From the NCBI GenBank assembly GCA_000432015.1, contig HF985543.1:3076-25929 (forward strand): a DNA stretch of 22,854 bases. The letters run 5' to 3'. Positions 8,014 to 15,346 of the stretch are shown here, one piece after another. The position numbers and the translations under genes were made by a program. The notes below the pieces were generated by a model that ran no database searches, was not told the DNA's origin, and saw nothing but the letters and a program-made list of their open reading frames with translations. Numbering within the stretch: the stretch's first letter is position 1; each line of letters begins with the position of its first letter. Source of the stretch: Clostridium sp. CAG:1024. Lineage in GTDB: Bacteria; Bacillota; Clostridia; Christensenellales; CAG-138.

Positions 8014-9264
8014 ATGCGATTCGGAATCAGAACGCTGGATGAGCTGAATGTAAAGGGAAGAACCGTACTGTGTCGGGTAGATATCAATCAGCCGGTCGAC
8101 CGGGAGAAGGGCGTGCTCAAGAGTATAAACCGCATCCGCGCGTGCGTTCCCACAATATCGGAGCTTGCCGAGCAGGGCGCGAAGACGGTGCTCATGGCGC
8201 ATCAGGGAAGCGACATAGAGTACAAGAACTTCTATAACACACGACCGCATGCGCAGGTGCTCTCGGAGCTGCTGGGCCGCGAGGTCAAGTGGCTCGACGA
8301 TGTGTGCGGGCCGTCGGCCAGGGCAGCCATTGCCGCATTACGAGAGGGCGAGGTGCTGCTTTTGGACAATGTGCGGTTTATCGCAGAGGAGCAGACGCTG
8401 TTTGAGATGAAGCTCCGGCTTACGCACGAGCAGCAGGCGAAAACGCTGCTTGTGGAGAAGCTCGCGCCGCTGGCGGATGCGTATGTCTGCGACGCCTTTG
8501 CGGCGGCTCACCGCGACCAGCCCAGCCTGTGCGGCTTCGAGCAGGTGCTCCCGTCCGCCATGGGGCGGCTGTTTGAGCGGGAGTACTGCACCGTCTCCGC
8601 TCTCATGGAGTCGCCGGAGCGGCCGTGCGTGTTCATTCTGGGCGGCGCAAAGGTTTCTGATGCGTTCCAGATGATGGAAACGGTGCTGTCCCGGGGCGTG
8701 GCGGATGAGATTCTCACCGGCGGTCTCGTGGCCAATATCTTTCTGATCGCGCGCGGACAGGCCATCGGAAGCGGCAGCTATGACTTCATCGCCGCGTCAA
8801 ACTATACGGAATACTTTGACAAAGCGAAGGCACTGTACGCGGCTTATGGCGACCGCATCGTGCTGCCCGTGGATCTCGCATGGGTGCGGGACGGCAGACG
8901 GGAAGAGGCGAAGATCGATCGTATCCCCGAAGAGATCGGCGCGGTGGACATTGGCGCGGAAACGGCCTCGCTCTATTGCGAACGCATTCTGCGAGCGAAG
9001 ACGGCGTTTGTCAACGGACCGATGGGCGTGTTTGAAAAGCCGGAGAGCGAATTGGGTACGCAGGTCGTGTGGCAGGCACTTGCGGACACGACGGCCTTTA
9101 CCGTGCTGGGCGGAGGCGACAGCATTACCGCCACGGAGAAATACGGCCTGACGGAGAAGATGGGGTATATCTGTACCGGGGGCGGTGCACTTATCCGTTT
9201 TTTGAGCGGGGAGGAGCTGCCCGTGGTCAACGCGCTGCGGCACGGGTCCACGTTGCCGCAATGA
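8014..9264 (+). CDS. Archaeal-type phosphoglycerate kinase homologue; predicted malyl-phosphate:ADP phosphotransferase
   Basis: The start is the ATG at 8014 behind AAAGGAA, 20 bases after the GAPDH stop; 416 residues. The sequence reads like archaeal PGK (RVDINQPV, LLLDNVRF, DAFAAAHR, LPSAMGRL, ILGGAKVSDA, NGPMGVFE, STGGGA-like CTGGGALI). Substrate residues Asp23, Asn25, Arg40, His63, Arg121 and Arg167 are present. The Arg three residues after the His (HQSRPG in archaea, HLGRP in bacteria) is lost: here HQGSDIEY puts Ser66 there. That Arg belongs to the basic patch facing the phosphoglycerate, so its loss fits a substrate without the 3-phosphate. Expected product: ATP plus malate, or 3-phosphoglycerate if it is a normal PGK. 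Confidence 0.88.
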   Translation: MRFGIRTLDELNVKGRTVLCRVDINQPVDREKGVLKSINRIRACVPTISELAEQGAKTVLMAHQGSDIEYKNFYNTRPHAQVLSELLGREVKWLDDVCGPSARAAIAALREGEVLLLDNVRFIAEEQTLFEMKLRLTHEQQAKTLLVEKLAPLADAYVCDAFAAAHRDQPSLCGFEQVLPSAMGRLFEREYCTVSALMESPERPCVFILGGAKVSDAFQMMETVLSRGVADEILTGGLVANIFLIARGQAIGSGSYDFIAASNYTEYFDKAKALYAAYGDRIVLPVDLAWVRDGRREEAKIDRIPEEIGAVDIGAETASLYCERILRAKTAFVNGPMGVFEKPESELGTQVVWQALADTTAFTVLGGGDSITATEKYGLTEKMGYICTGGGALIRFLSGEELPVVNALRHGSTLPQ

Positions 9265-9280
9265 AAGGGGAACGAACAAT

Positions 9281-10123
9281 ATGGAATTGAGTGAGAACAA
9301 AGCATTGCGCGCATTTGCCGTGCGCATCCGCATGGCGCTGCTGGAAGCGATCCATTCCATTGGATCCGGACACTTGGGCGGCGCGCTGAGCATCGCCGAT
9401 GCGCTGGCGGTGCTCTACGGACGGGAGATGGAGATCCATCCCGAGGATCCGCAATGGCGCGACAGAGATTGCCTGGTCGTCTCCAAGGGACATGCGGGGC
9501 CTGCGGTTTACGGTACGCTGGCGCTGTTGGGGTATTTTCCCTATGAGGAGCTCAAGACGCTGAACCGGAACGGCACGCGCCTGCCCAGCCATTGCGATCG
9601 AAACAAGACGCCCGGCGTCGATGCGACGACAGGGTCGCTCGGACAAGGCACGTCGCAGGCGGCGGGCCTTGCGCTGGGAAACCGCCTGAAGGGGCGGAAG
9701 AACCGCGTATTCCTTATCGTGGGCGATGGAGAACTGGACGAGGGTCAGTGCTGGGAGGCGTTTTCCTTTGCGGCCGCAAAGAAGCTCTCGAACCTCGTCG
9801 TGCTCATCGACTGGAATAAGCGTCAGCTTGACGGCTATCTGGACGAGGTGCTGCCGCTTGGGGACATTGCCGCCAAGATGGAGGCGTTCGGATTCGACAC
9901 CGTGCAGGTGGACGGCGGCGATATCGTGGCCGTCGCAGCGGCGCTGGAGCGCACCCGTCAGGGCGGCGGCAAGCCGTATGCCATCGTGCTGGACACGATC
10001 AAGGGCCATGGCATCGCCGAGGCGGAAAACACGGAAATGAATCACAGTATGCCGGTCAATGACGAGCGGTATGCCCGATGGATGGAAACGTTGCAGGCAG
10101 AGCTGACTGCGTTGGAGGAATGA
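9281..10123 (+). CDS. Transketolase, N-terminal (thiamine diphosphate/Mg-binding) subunit
   Basis: 280 residues, the usual size of the N subunit in split transketolases. HSIGSGHLGG holds a conserved active-site His (31), SKGHAGPAVYG another (71), then GVDATTGSLGQG and the ThDP motif GDGELDEGQ (148-156) ending in DWN (177-179). It binds the diphosphate and metal; the partner subunit supplies the pyrimidine-side Glu. The two genes are two bases apart. The family moves a two-carbon ketol unit from a ketose to an aldose. Within this operon the predicted donor is DKG, giving D-malate semialdehyde (inference). Confidence 0.93.
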   Translation: MELSENKALRAFAVRIRMALLEAIHSIGSGHLGGALSIADALAVLYGREMEIHPEDPQWRDRDCLVVSKGHAGPAVYGTLALLGYFPYEELKTLNRNGTRLPSHCDRNKTPGVDATTGSLGQGTSQAAGLALGNRLKGRKNRVFLIVGDGELDEGQCWEAFSFAAAKKLSNLVVLIDWNKRQLDGYLDEVLPLGDIAAKMEAFGFDTVQVDGGDIVAVAAALERTRQGGGKPYAIVLDTIKGHGIAEAENTEMNHSMPVNDERYARWMETLQAELTALEE

Positions 10124-10125
10124 CT

Positions 10126-11094
10126 ATGAAAATCGTGTATACCGGTGAAATGGACCCGCGTCTCTGCAAGGACGTGCTTGGCGCGACCATTGAGCAGATC
10201 GTGACGGACGATCCCGACGCCGTCTTTCTGGATGCGGATCTGATGGGGTGCTCCGGAACGCTCAAATGGGCCAAGCGGAACCCGGATCGCGCCATTGACT
10301 GCGGCATAGCCGAAGCAAACATGGCGGGCGTAGCAGCAGGACTTGCAATGGCGGGCTTTCGACCCATCATCCATACGTTCGGCCCGTTCGCGTCCCGCCG
10401 CTGCTTTGACCAGATATTCCTGTCCGGCGGCTATGCAAAGAACGACATTACGGTGATCGGCACCGATCCCGGCGTGACCGCGACCATGAACGGTGGCACG
10501 CATATGCCCTTCGAGGACGTCGCGCTGTACAACGTACTGCCGGGCAGCACCGTGCTCGACGTATCCGACACGACCTGCCTGGAGAGCGTGCTCAGACAGT
10601 GCATCCATCGGCCGGGCGTCAAGTATATTCGCGTGGGCCGCAAGCAGATCGCGAAAATCTATGAGGACGGGAGCGAGTTGCCCATTGGCAAGGCTGTCAC
10701 GCTGCGCGAAGGCACGGACGCTGTGGTATTCGCAGCGGGCATCATGCTCCACGAGGCGATGCAGGCCGCCGTTTCGCTTGAGAAGCAGGGGATATCCACG
10801 GCGGTGGTGGACTGCTTCACCATCAAGCCGCTTGACCGGGCCGCGGTGTCCGGCTGGGCCGAACGAACGGGAGCCGTCGTGGTGGCGGAGAACGCCAACC
10901 GTCACGGCGGGCTTTACGCCTCCGTACTGGAAGTCCTGGCGGAGGAGTGTCCCGTACCCGCGGCGTGCGTGGCTGTGGAGGACGCGTTCGGCGAGGTCGG
11001 TACGCAGGGCTATCTGCAGGAGCGCTTCGGCCTGACGGCGTCGCATATCGAGGAGCAGGTCAAGGCCGTCATCGCAAGAAAGAGGATCAAATGA
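10126..11094 (+). CDS. Transketolase, C-terminal (pyrimidine-binding) subunit
   Basis: The chosen start is the ATG at 10126, seven bases after GGAGG, giving 322 residues. It contains the transketolase pyrimidine-domain signature DCGIAEANM with the catalytic Glu63, the FGPFASRR loop, and NGGTHMPFEDV with the active-site His (about 126). The C-terminal transketolase domain starts near residue 190. It completes the enzyme with the preceding gene. Its own stop overlaps the next start codon by four bases. No transaldolase, ribulose-phosphate epimerase or other pentose phosphate gene is nearby, which argues for a dedicated catabolic role. Confidence 0.93.
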   Translation: MKIVYTGEMDPRLCKDVLGATIEQIVTDDPDAVFLDADLMGCSGTLKWAKRNPDRAIDCGIAEANMAGVAAGLAMAGFRPIIHTFGPFASRRCFDQIFLSGGYAKNDITVIGTDPGVTATMNGGTHMPFEDVALYNVLPGSTVLDVSDTTCLESVLRQCIHRPGVKYIRVGRKQIAKIYEDGSELPIGKAVTLREGTDAVVFAAGIMLHEAMQAAVSLEKQGISTAVVDCFTIKPLDRAAVSGWAERTGAVVVAENANRHGGLYASVLEVLAEECPVPAACVAVEDAFGEVGTQGYLQERFGLTASHIEEQVKAVIARKRIK

Positions 11095-12362
11095 AGCTGT
11101 CGTTCGGATTCGGAAACGGCGTGCAGGAAGTCGAGCTCCCCAGTCGCAACCTGATTGGGGAGCTCCATGCAAACGATGTGCCGATCGGTCTGCGCGGCGA
11201 AGCGGAGGTCGTGCGTGCGCTTCGGGATCCGATCGGCTCGCAGCGGCTCAGGGACATCGTTCGTCCCGGGGAGACAGTGGCCATCGTTACAAGCGATCTT
11301 ACGCGGCCCATGCCGACGGCGCTCGTTATGCCGGCACTGCTGGACGAGCTGTATGCGGGCGGCGTTCGTCCCGAGGATATTACGCTCGTGTTTGCGCTCG
11401 GATGCCATCGGCCGCAGACGGAGGCGGAACGGAAGAAACTGGCCGGCGAGCGCGCATTTCGGGAGATCCGCTGTGTGGATAGCGATCCGACGGACTGCAT
11501 TTCATACGGATTGACGTCCCGCGGGACACCCGTGGATATCACGCGCGCCGTGGCGGAGGCCGATCGCCGGATCTGTCTCGGAAACATCGAATACCACTAT
11601 TTTGCCGGATATTCCGGCGGCGCGAAGGCCATCATGCCGGGCGTATCGACGCGCGAGGCGATACAGGCGAACCATTCTCGCATGGTACTGCCGGAGTGCT
11701 GCGCCGGGGCGCTCGAGACCAATCCGCTGCGGCTGGATATCGAGGAGGCCGGCGCGATGCTGGGAATAGATTTTATCCTGAACGTCGTGCTTTCCGAGCA
11801 TAAGGAGGTTCTCCGCGCGGTCGCAGGAGACCCGGTGAAGGCGCATCGCGTGGGCTGCGCGTTCTTGGACAGTCTCTATCGCAAGGAATTGACCGAGCCC
11901 GCGGATATCGTTATCGTTTCACAGGGTGGAGCGCCTAAGGATTTGAATCTCTATCAGACGCAGAAGGCGCTTGACAACGCCAAACACGCCGTCAGGGACG
12001 GCGGCGTCATCATATTGATCGGCTCGTGCCGGGAGGGGCTCGGCGAAGAGACGTTTGAGGAATGGATGACCACCGCGCCGACGCCCGAATCGCTTATTGA
12101 GCGCATCCAGAAGGAGTTTCGTCTGGGCGGTCATAAGGCCGCCGCCATTGCAATGGTGCTGGAGCGAGCGGAGGTCGATCTGGTGAGCGACCTGGACGAT
12201 GACTTTGTCCGATCGCTGTTTCTTGTACCCCAGCCGTCGGCGCAGGCTGCGTTGGAACACGCATTTCAAAAGCTCGGCCCCGATGCGCGGGTGCTGAGCA
12301 TGCCCTATGGCGGCGCAACGTTGCCGACAATCATTAAAAATTTGAATAAGGAGACCGAATGA
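11091..12362 (+). CDS. LarA-family nickel-pincer hydroxyacid racemase; predicted malate racemase
   Basis: The 423-residue protein keeps the known LarA active-site residues. Asp69/Arg72 (SDLTRP) correspond to the substrate-binding pair, His106 (GCHRPQ) and His169 (EYHYFAGYSGG) to the two catalytic histidines, Lys179 (GGAKAI) to the covalent anchor of the nickel-pincer nucleotide, and His195 (NHSRM) to a metal ligand. The spacing His169-Lys179-His195 equals that of Lactiplantibacillus LarA. The family interconverts enantiomers or epimers of 2-hydroxyacids, and malate is a known substrate of some members. Its place between the transketolase and malic enzyme, with ATGA overlaps on both sides, suggests D-malate to L-malate (inference). 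The cofactor genes larB, larC and larE are not in the window. Confidence 0.88.
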   Translation: MKLSFGFGNGVQEVELPSRNLIGELHANDVPIGLRGEAEVVRALRDPIGSQRLRDIVRPGETVAIVTSDLTRPMPTALVMPALLDELYAGGVRPEDITLVFALGCHRPQTEAERKKLAGERAFREIRCVDSDPTDCISYGLTSRGTPVDITRAVAEADRRICLGNIEYHYFAGYSGGAKAIMPGVSTREAIQANHSRMVLPECCAGALETNPLRLDIEEAGAMLGIDFILNVVLSEHKEVLRAVAGDPVKAHRVGCAFLDSLYRKELTEPADIVIVSQGGAPKDLNLYQTQKALDNAKHAVRDGGVIILIGSCREGLGEETFEEWMTTAPTPESLIERIQKEFRLGGHKAAAIAMVLERAEVDLVSDLDDDFVRSLFLVPQPSAQAALEHAFQKLGPDARVLSMPYGGATLPTIIKNLNKETE

Positions 12363-13537
12363 TTATGGATTATGCAAAGGAATCCCTGCGGCTGCACGGA
12401 GAATGGAAGGGAAAGATCGAGGTCGTGGCCACCGTGCCGGTAAACAGCATGGAGGATCTGAGCTTGGCCTATACGCCCGGCGTAGCGCAGCCCTGCCTGG
12501 AGATCCAGAAGGATGTAAACAGGAGCTATGATCTGACGCGCCGCCACAACCTTTGCGCCGTGATCACCGACGGCACCGCCGTTTTGGGGCTCGGCGACAT
12601 CGGCCCGGAGGCGGGCATGCCGGTTATGGAGGGCAAATGCGTGCTGTTCAAGGCGTTTGGCGATGTGGACGCCTTCCCGCTGTGCATTAAGACCAAGAAC
12701 GTCGATGAATTCGTCAACGCCGTGTACCTGCTGTCCGGTTCCTTCGGCGGCGTCAATCTGGAGGACATTTCTGCGCCCCGATGCTTTGAAATCGAACGGA
12801 AGCTCAAGGAAAAGTGCGACATTCCCATCTTTCATGACGATCAGCACGGCACGGCGGTCATCACGCTGGCAGGTCTTACGAACGCGCTGAAGATCGTCGG
12901 CAAGAAAAAGGAAAATGTGAAGATCGTGACGTCCGGCGCGGGCGCAGCCGCGGTTTCCATCACGAAGCTCCTGCTGTCGGCGGGATACCGGGATATCATC
13001 ATGTGCGACCGCAAGGGCGCCATCTATCCGGGACGCGACGGGCTCAACTGGGTAAAGGAGGAAATGGCCGAGGTGACGAATCTTGAGCGCAGATCCGGCT
13101 CCCTTGCGGACATGCTCGTGGGAGCGGATGTATTCATCGGCGTTTCCGGCCCCGGCACCGTGACGACGGACATGGTCAGGACGATGAATCACGACCCCAT
13201 TGTTTTCGCCTGCGCCAACCCCACGCCGGAGATCTTTCCCGAGGACGCGAAGGCGGGCGGCGCGGCGGTCATCGCCACCGGGCGCAGCGATTTCCCCAAC
13301 CAGATCAACAATGTTTTGGCTTTCCCAGGCATCTTCCGCGGCACGTTCGATGTGCGCGCAAGCGACATCAACGAAGCGATGAAGGTCGCTGCGGCTGAGG
13401 CGCTGGCCGCGCTCATCAGCGACGAGGAGCTGTCGGCCGAGTACATCATTCCAGCGGCGTTCGACAAGCGCGTCGGCCCGGCAGTCGCGAAGGCGGTCGC
13501 GGAGGCGGCAAAACGAACCGGCGTAGCAAGAATTTGA
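12359..13537 (+). CDS. NAD(P)-dependent malic enzyme
   Basis: 392 residues, the short bacterial form without a phosphotransacetylase domain. The start overlaps the previous stop by four bases and follows AAGGAG. Visible features are the catalytic Tyr38 in AYTPGVAQPC, Lys93 in MEGKCVLFK, the metal-binding DDQHGTA (160-166), the nucleotide-binding GAGAAA (193-198) and the late ANPTPEI and RSDFPNQINN motifs. It oxidatively decarboxylates L-malate to pyruvate and CO2, making NADH or NADPH. Malic enzymes are not part of known inositol operons, so its presence is the clearest sign that malate is an intermediate here. Confidence 0.93.
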   Translation: MIMDYAKESLRLHGEWKGKIEVVATVPVNSMEDLSLAYTPGVAQPCLEIQKDVNRSYDLTRRHNLCAVITDGTAVLGLGDIGPEAGMPVMEGKCVLFKAFGDVDAFPLCIKTKNVDEFVNAVYLLSGSFGGVNLEDISAPRCFEIERKLKEKCDIPIFHDDQHGTAVITLAGLTNALKIVGKKKENVKIVTSGAGAAAVSITKLLLSAGYRDIIMCDRKGAIYPGRDGLNWVKEEMAEVTNLERRSGSLADMLVGADVFIGVSGPGTVTTDMVRTMNHDPIVFACANPTPEIFPEDAKAGGAAVIATGRSDFPNQINNVLAFPGIFRGTFDVRASDINEAMKVAAAEALAALISDEELSAEYIIPAAFDKRVGPAVAKAVAEAAKRTGVARI

Positions 13538-13550
13538 GGAGGCGAAGAAT

Positions 13551-14451
13551 ATGCAGCATTTCAATCCTGACAGGGTAAAGCTGGGCATCGCGCCCATCGG
13601 CTGGTGTAACGATGATATGCCCGAACTGGGCGCGGAGAACACATTCCGTCAAACCGTCAGCGAAATGGCGCTCGCGGGATTCACCGGCTGCGAGATCGGA
13701 AACAAATATCCGACGGATCCGAAGGAGCTCAAATGGGAACTGGATCTTCGGGGAATGCGAATCGCAAGCCGCTGGTTTTCCTCGTTTTTGCTGACGAAGC
13801 CGCTGGAGGAGAATCTGGCGGACTTCAACAGGGAACTGGATTTTTTGAGTGCCGTGGGCGCGGACAGAATCAATGTGTCCGAGCAGAGCTACTCCATCCA
13901 GGGGCAGGTGAAGACGCCCGTTCTGACCGGCGGCCATAAGCATGTGATGGACGAAGCGGAGTGGGAGCGGCTCTGCACCGGACTGAACGCGCTCGGCAAG
14001 ACCGCCGTGGAGCGGGGATTCAAGCTCTGCTTCCATCACCACATGGGAACGGTCGTGCAGACGGCGGCCGAGACGGATCGTATGATGGAGAATACCGACC
14101 CGCGCTATGTATTCCTCTGCTATGATACGGGACACTTTACATTTGCCGGCGAGGATCCGCTCGTCATGCTGAAAAAATATGTCGATCGCGTCGGCCACGT
14201 TCATCTTAAGGACATGCGGCTTCCGGTGGTGCGGCAAGCGCGCGAGGAGAACTGGAGCTTCCTGACCGCCGTGCGCGTTTACCGTGCCGGGCGACGGCGA
14301 TATCGACTTCGATCCGGTATTCGAAATCCTTGCCGACGCCGGATATGAGGGCTGGCTGCTCGTGGAAGCGGAGCAGGATCCTGCCAAGGCGAACCCGCTT
14401 GCGTACGCCATCAAGGGACGCAAGTACATCGCCGCGCATACGGGATTATAG
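13551..14451 (+). pseudogene. iolE: Inosose dehydratase, iolE, interrupted by a frameshift
   Basis: The first 242 codons match IolE (GIAPIGWCNDDMPELG, CEIGNKYP, SFLTAV) and belong to the sugar-phosphate isomerase/epimerase TIM-barrel family. IolE dehydrates 2-keto-inosose to the trihydroxycyclohexanedione. At about 14277 the frame breaks: the open frame continues into unrelated residues and stops at 14348. The true C-terminus (FTVPGDGDIDF, EGWLLVEAEQDP) continues in the next frame to the TAG at 14449-14451. Together the two parts give about 299 residues, the normal length, with perhaps two residues missing at the join. Surrounding genes are intact, so this may be a sequencing or assembly error, a recent mutation, or a recoding site. 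Confidence 0.85.
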
Positions 14452-14461
14452 GGAGACGCAT

Positions 14462-15346
14462 ATGTATTTCGACAAGGTATTGCGACGCGGATACAACGCT
14501 TATATCGACGCTGACGCGGACGATATGGGAACGCAGATGGACGTTGGAATGCTGGTGCTGGAGACGGGAGACGCATACACCATCCTGAGCGGAGAGAAAG
14601 AGACCGCGGTGCTCCTGTTCGAGGGCAGCGTGACGATCAGCTTCGGAGGGAAGACCATTTTGGCAGAGCGGCCGGACTGTTTCCGACATGAGGCCTACTG
14701 CCTTCTTGCACCCCGGGGAACCGAGATCCTGCTCGCTGCCAAGACCCATGCGGAGCTGTATATCCAGCAGACCGCGAACGAGCGGGACTATGCGCCCGTG
14801 CTTTACACGCCAGAAACGGTGCAGGTGCAGCACGCCGGCGCCAATGGCGAGCTGATGGGGTGTATGCGCCGTGAGATCAAGACGTTCTTCGACTATGAGA
14901 ACGCGCCGTTCTCCAACATGGTGCTCGGAGAGGTGCTGAATTTTCCGGGCAAGTGGTCATCCTATCCGCCGCACCATCACCCGCAGCCGGAGGTATATTT
15001 TTACCGCTTCGACCATCCGCAGGGCTTTGGCGCGGGCTTTGCCAACGGCGGGATTTATGAGACGCGCCATAACGGCTGCGCCGTGATCAATCATGGGTTC
15101 CACTCCCAATGCGCAGCGCCCGGCTATGCCATGTGCTACGCATGGGGCATCCGGCATCTTGAAGGCGATCCGTGGCGGAAGACCCGTATCGACGATCCGG
15201 AACACGCATGGCTCTGGGCGTCTGATGCAAACGGCCATATAGACAACCGGCCATATCTTTCAGGGCTGAACCGACCGAAATCATCAGGAGGGAAATATGA
15301 AGACCGTTCGTTTGACCATGGCGCAAGCTCTGGTACGTTTTCTTGA
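14462..15346 (+). CDS. iolB: 5-deoxy-glucuronate isomerase
   Basis: The protein starts at the ATG ten bases after the restored iolE stop; 294 residues, somewhat longer than the usual roughly 270. It is a bicupin of the KduI/IolB family with the metal site PPHHHPQPEVYFYRF (His171-173, Glu177) and the C-terminal DNRPYLSGLNRP. It converts 5-deoxy-glucuronate to 5-dehydro-2-deoxy-D-gluconate. The extra C-terminal 17 or so residues overlap the start of iolD by 50 bases in another frame, an unusually long overlap. DKG is the compound proposed to enter the transketolase. Confidence 0.93.
   Translation: MYFDKVLRRGYNAYIDADADDMGTQMDVGMLVLETGDAYTILSGEKETAVLLFEGSVTISFGGKTILAERPDCFRHEAYCLLAPRGTEILLAAKTHAELYIQQTANERDYAPVLYTPETVQVQHAGANGELMGCMRREIKTFFDYENAPFSNMVLGEVLNFPGKWSSYPPHHHPQPEVYFYRFDHPQGFGAGFANGGIYETRHNGCAVINHGFHSQCAAPGYAMCYAWGIRHLEGDPWRKTRIDDPEHAWLWASDANGHIDNRPYLSGLNRPKSSGGKYEDRSFDHGASSGTFS

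Noticed and set aside
6941..9264. Reading the GAPDH-PGK-mutase set as an ordinary glycolytic operon
   Set aside because: There is no triosephosphate isomerase or enolase, the proteins are archaeal-type or permuted, and the set is embedded with iol genes, a racemase and malic enzyme under a sugar-type repressor. It stays a fallback for individual enzyme activity.
12305..13642. Long minus-strand open frames opposite the operon, for example across the malic enzyme gene
   Set aside because: They are products of GC-rich codon bias opposite well-recognised genes, with no family features or ribosome binding sites.
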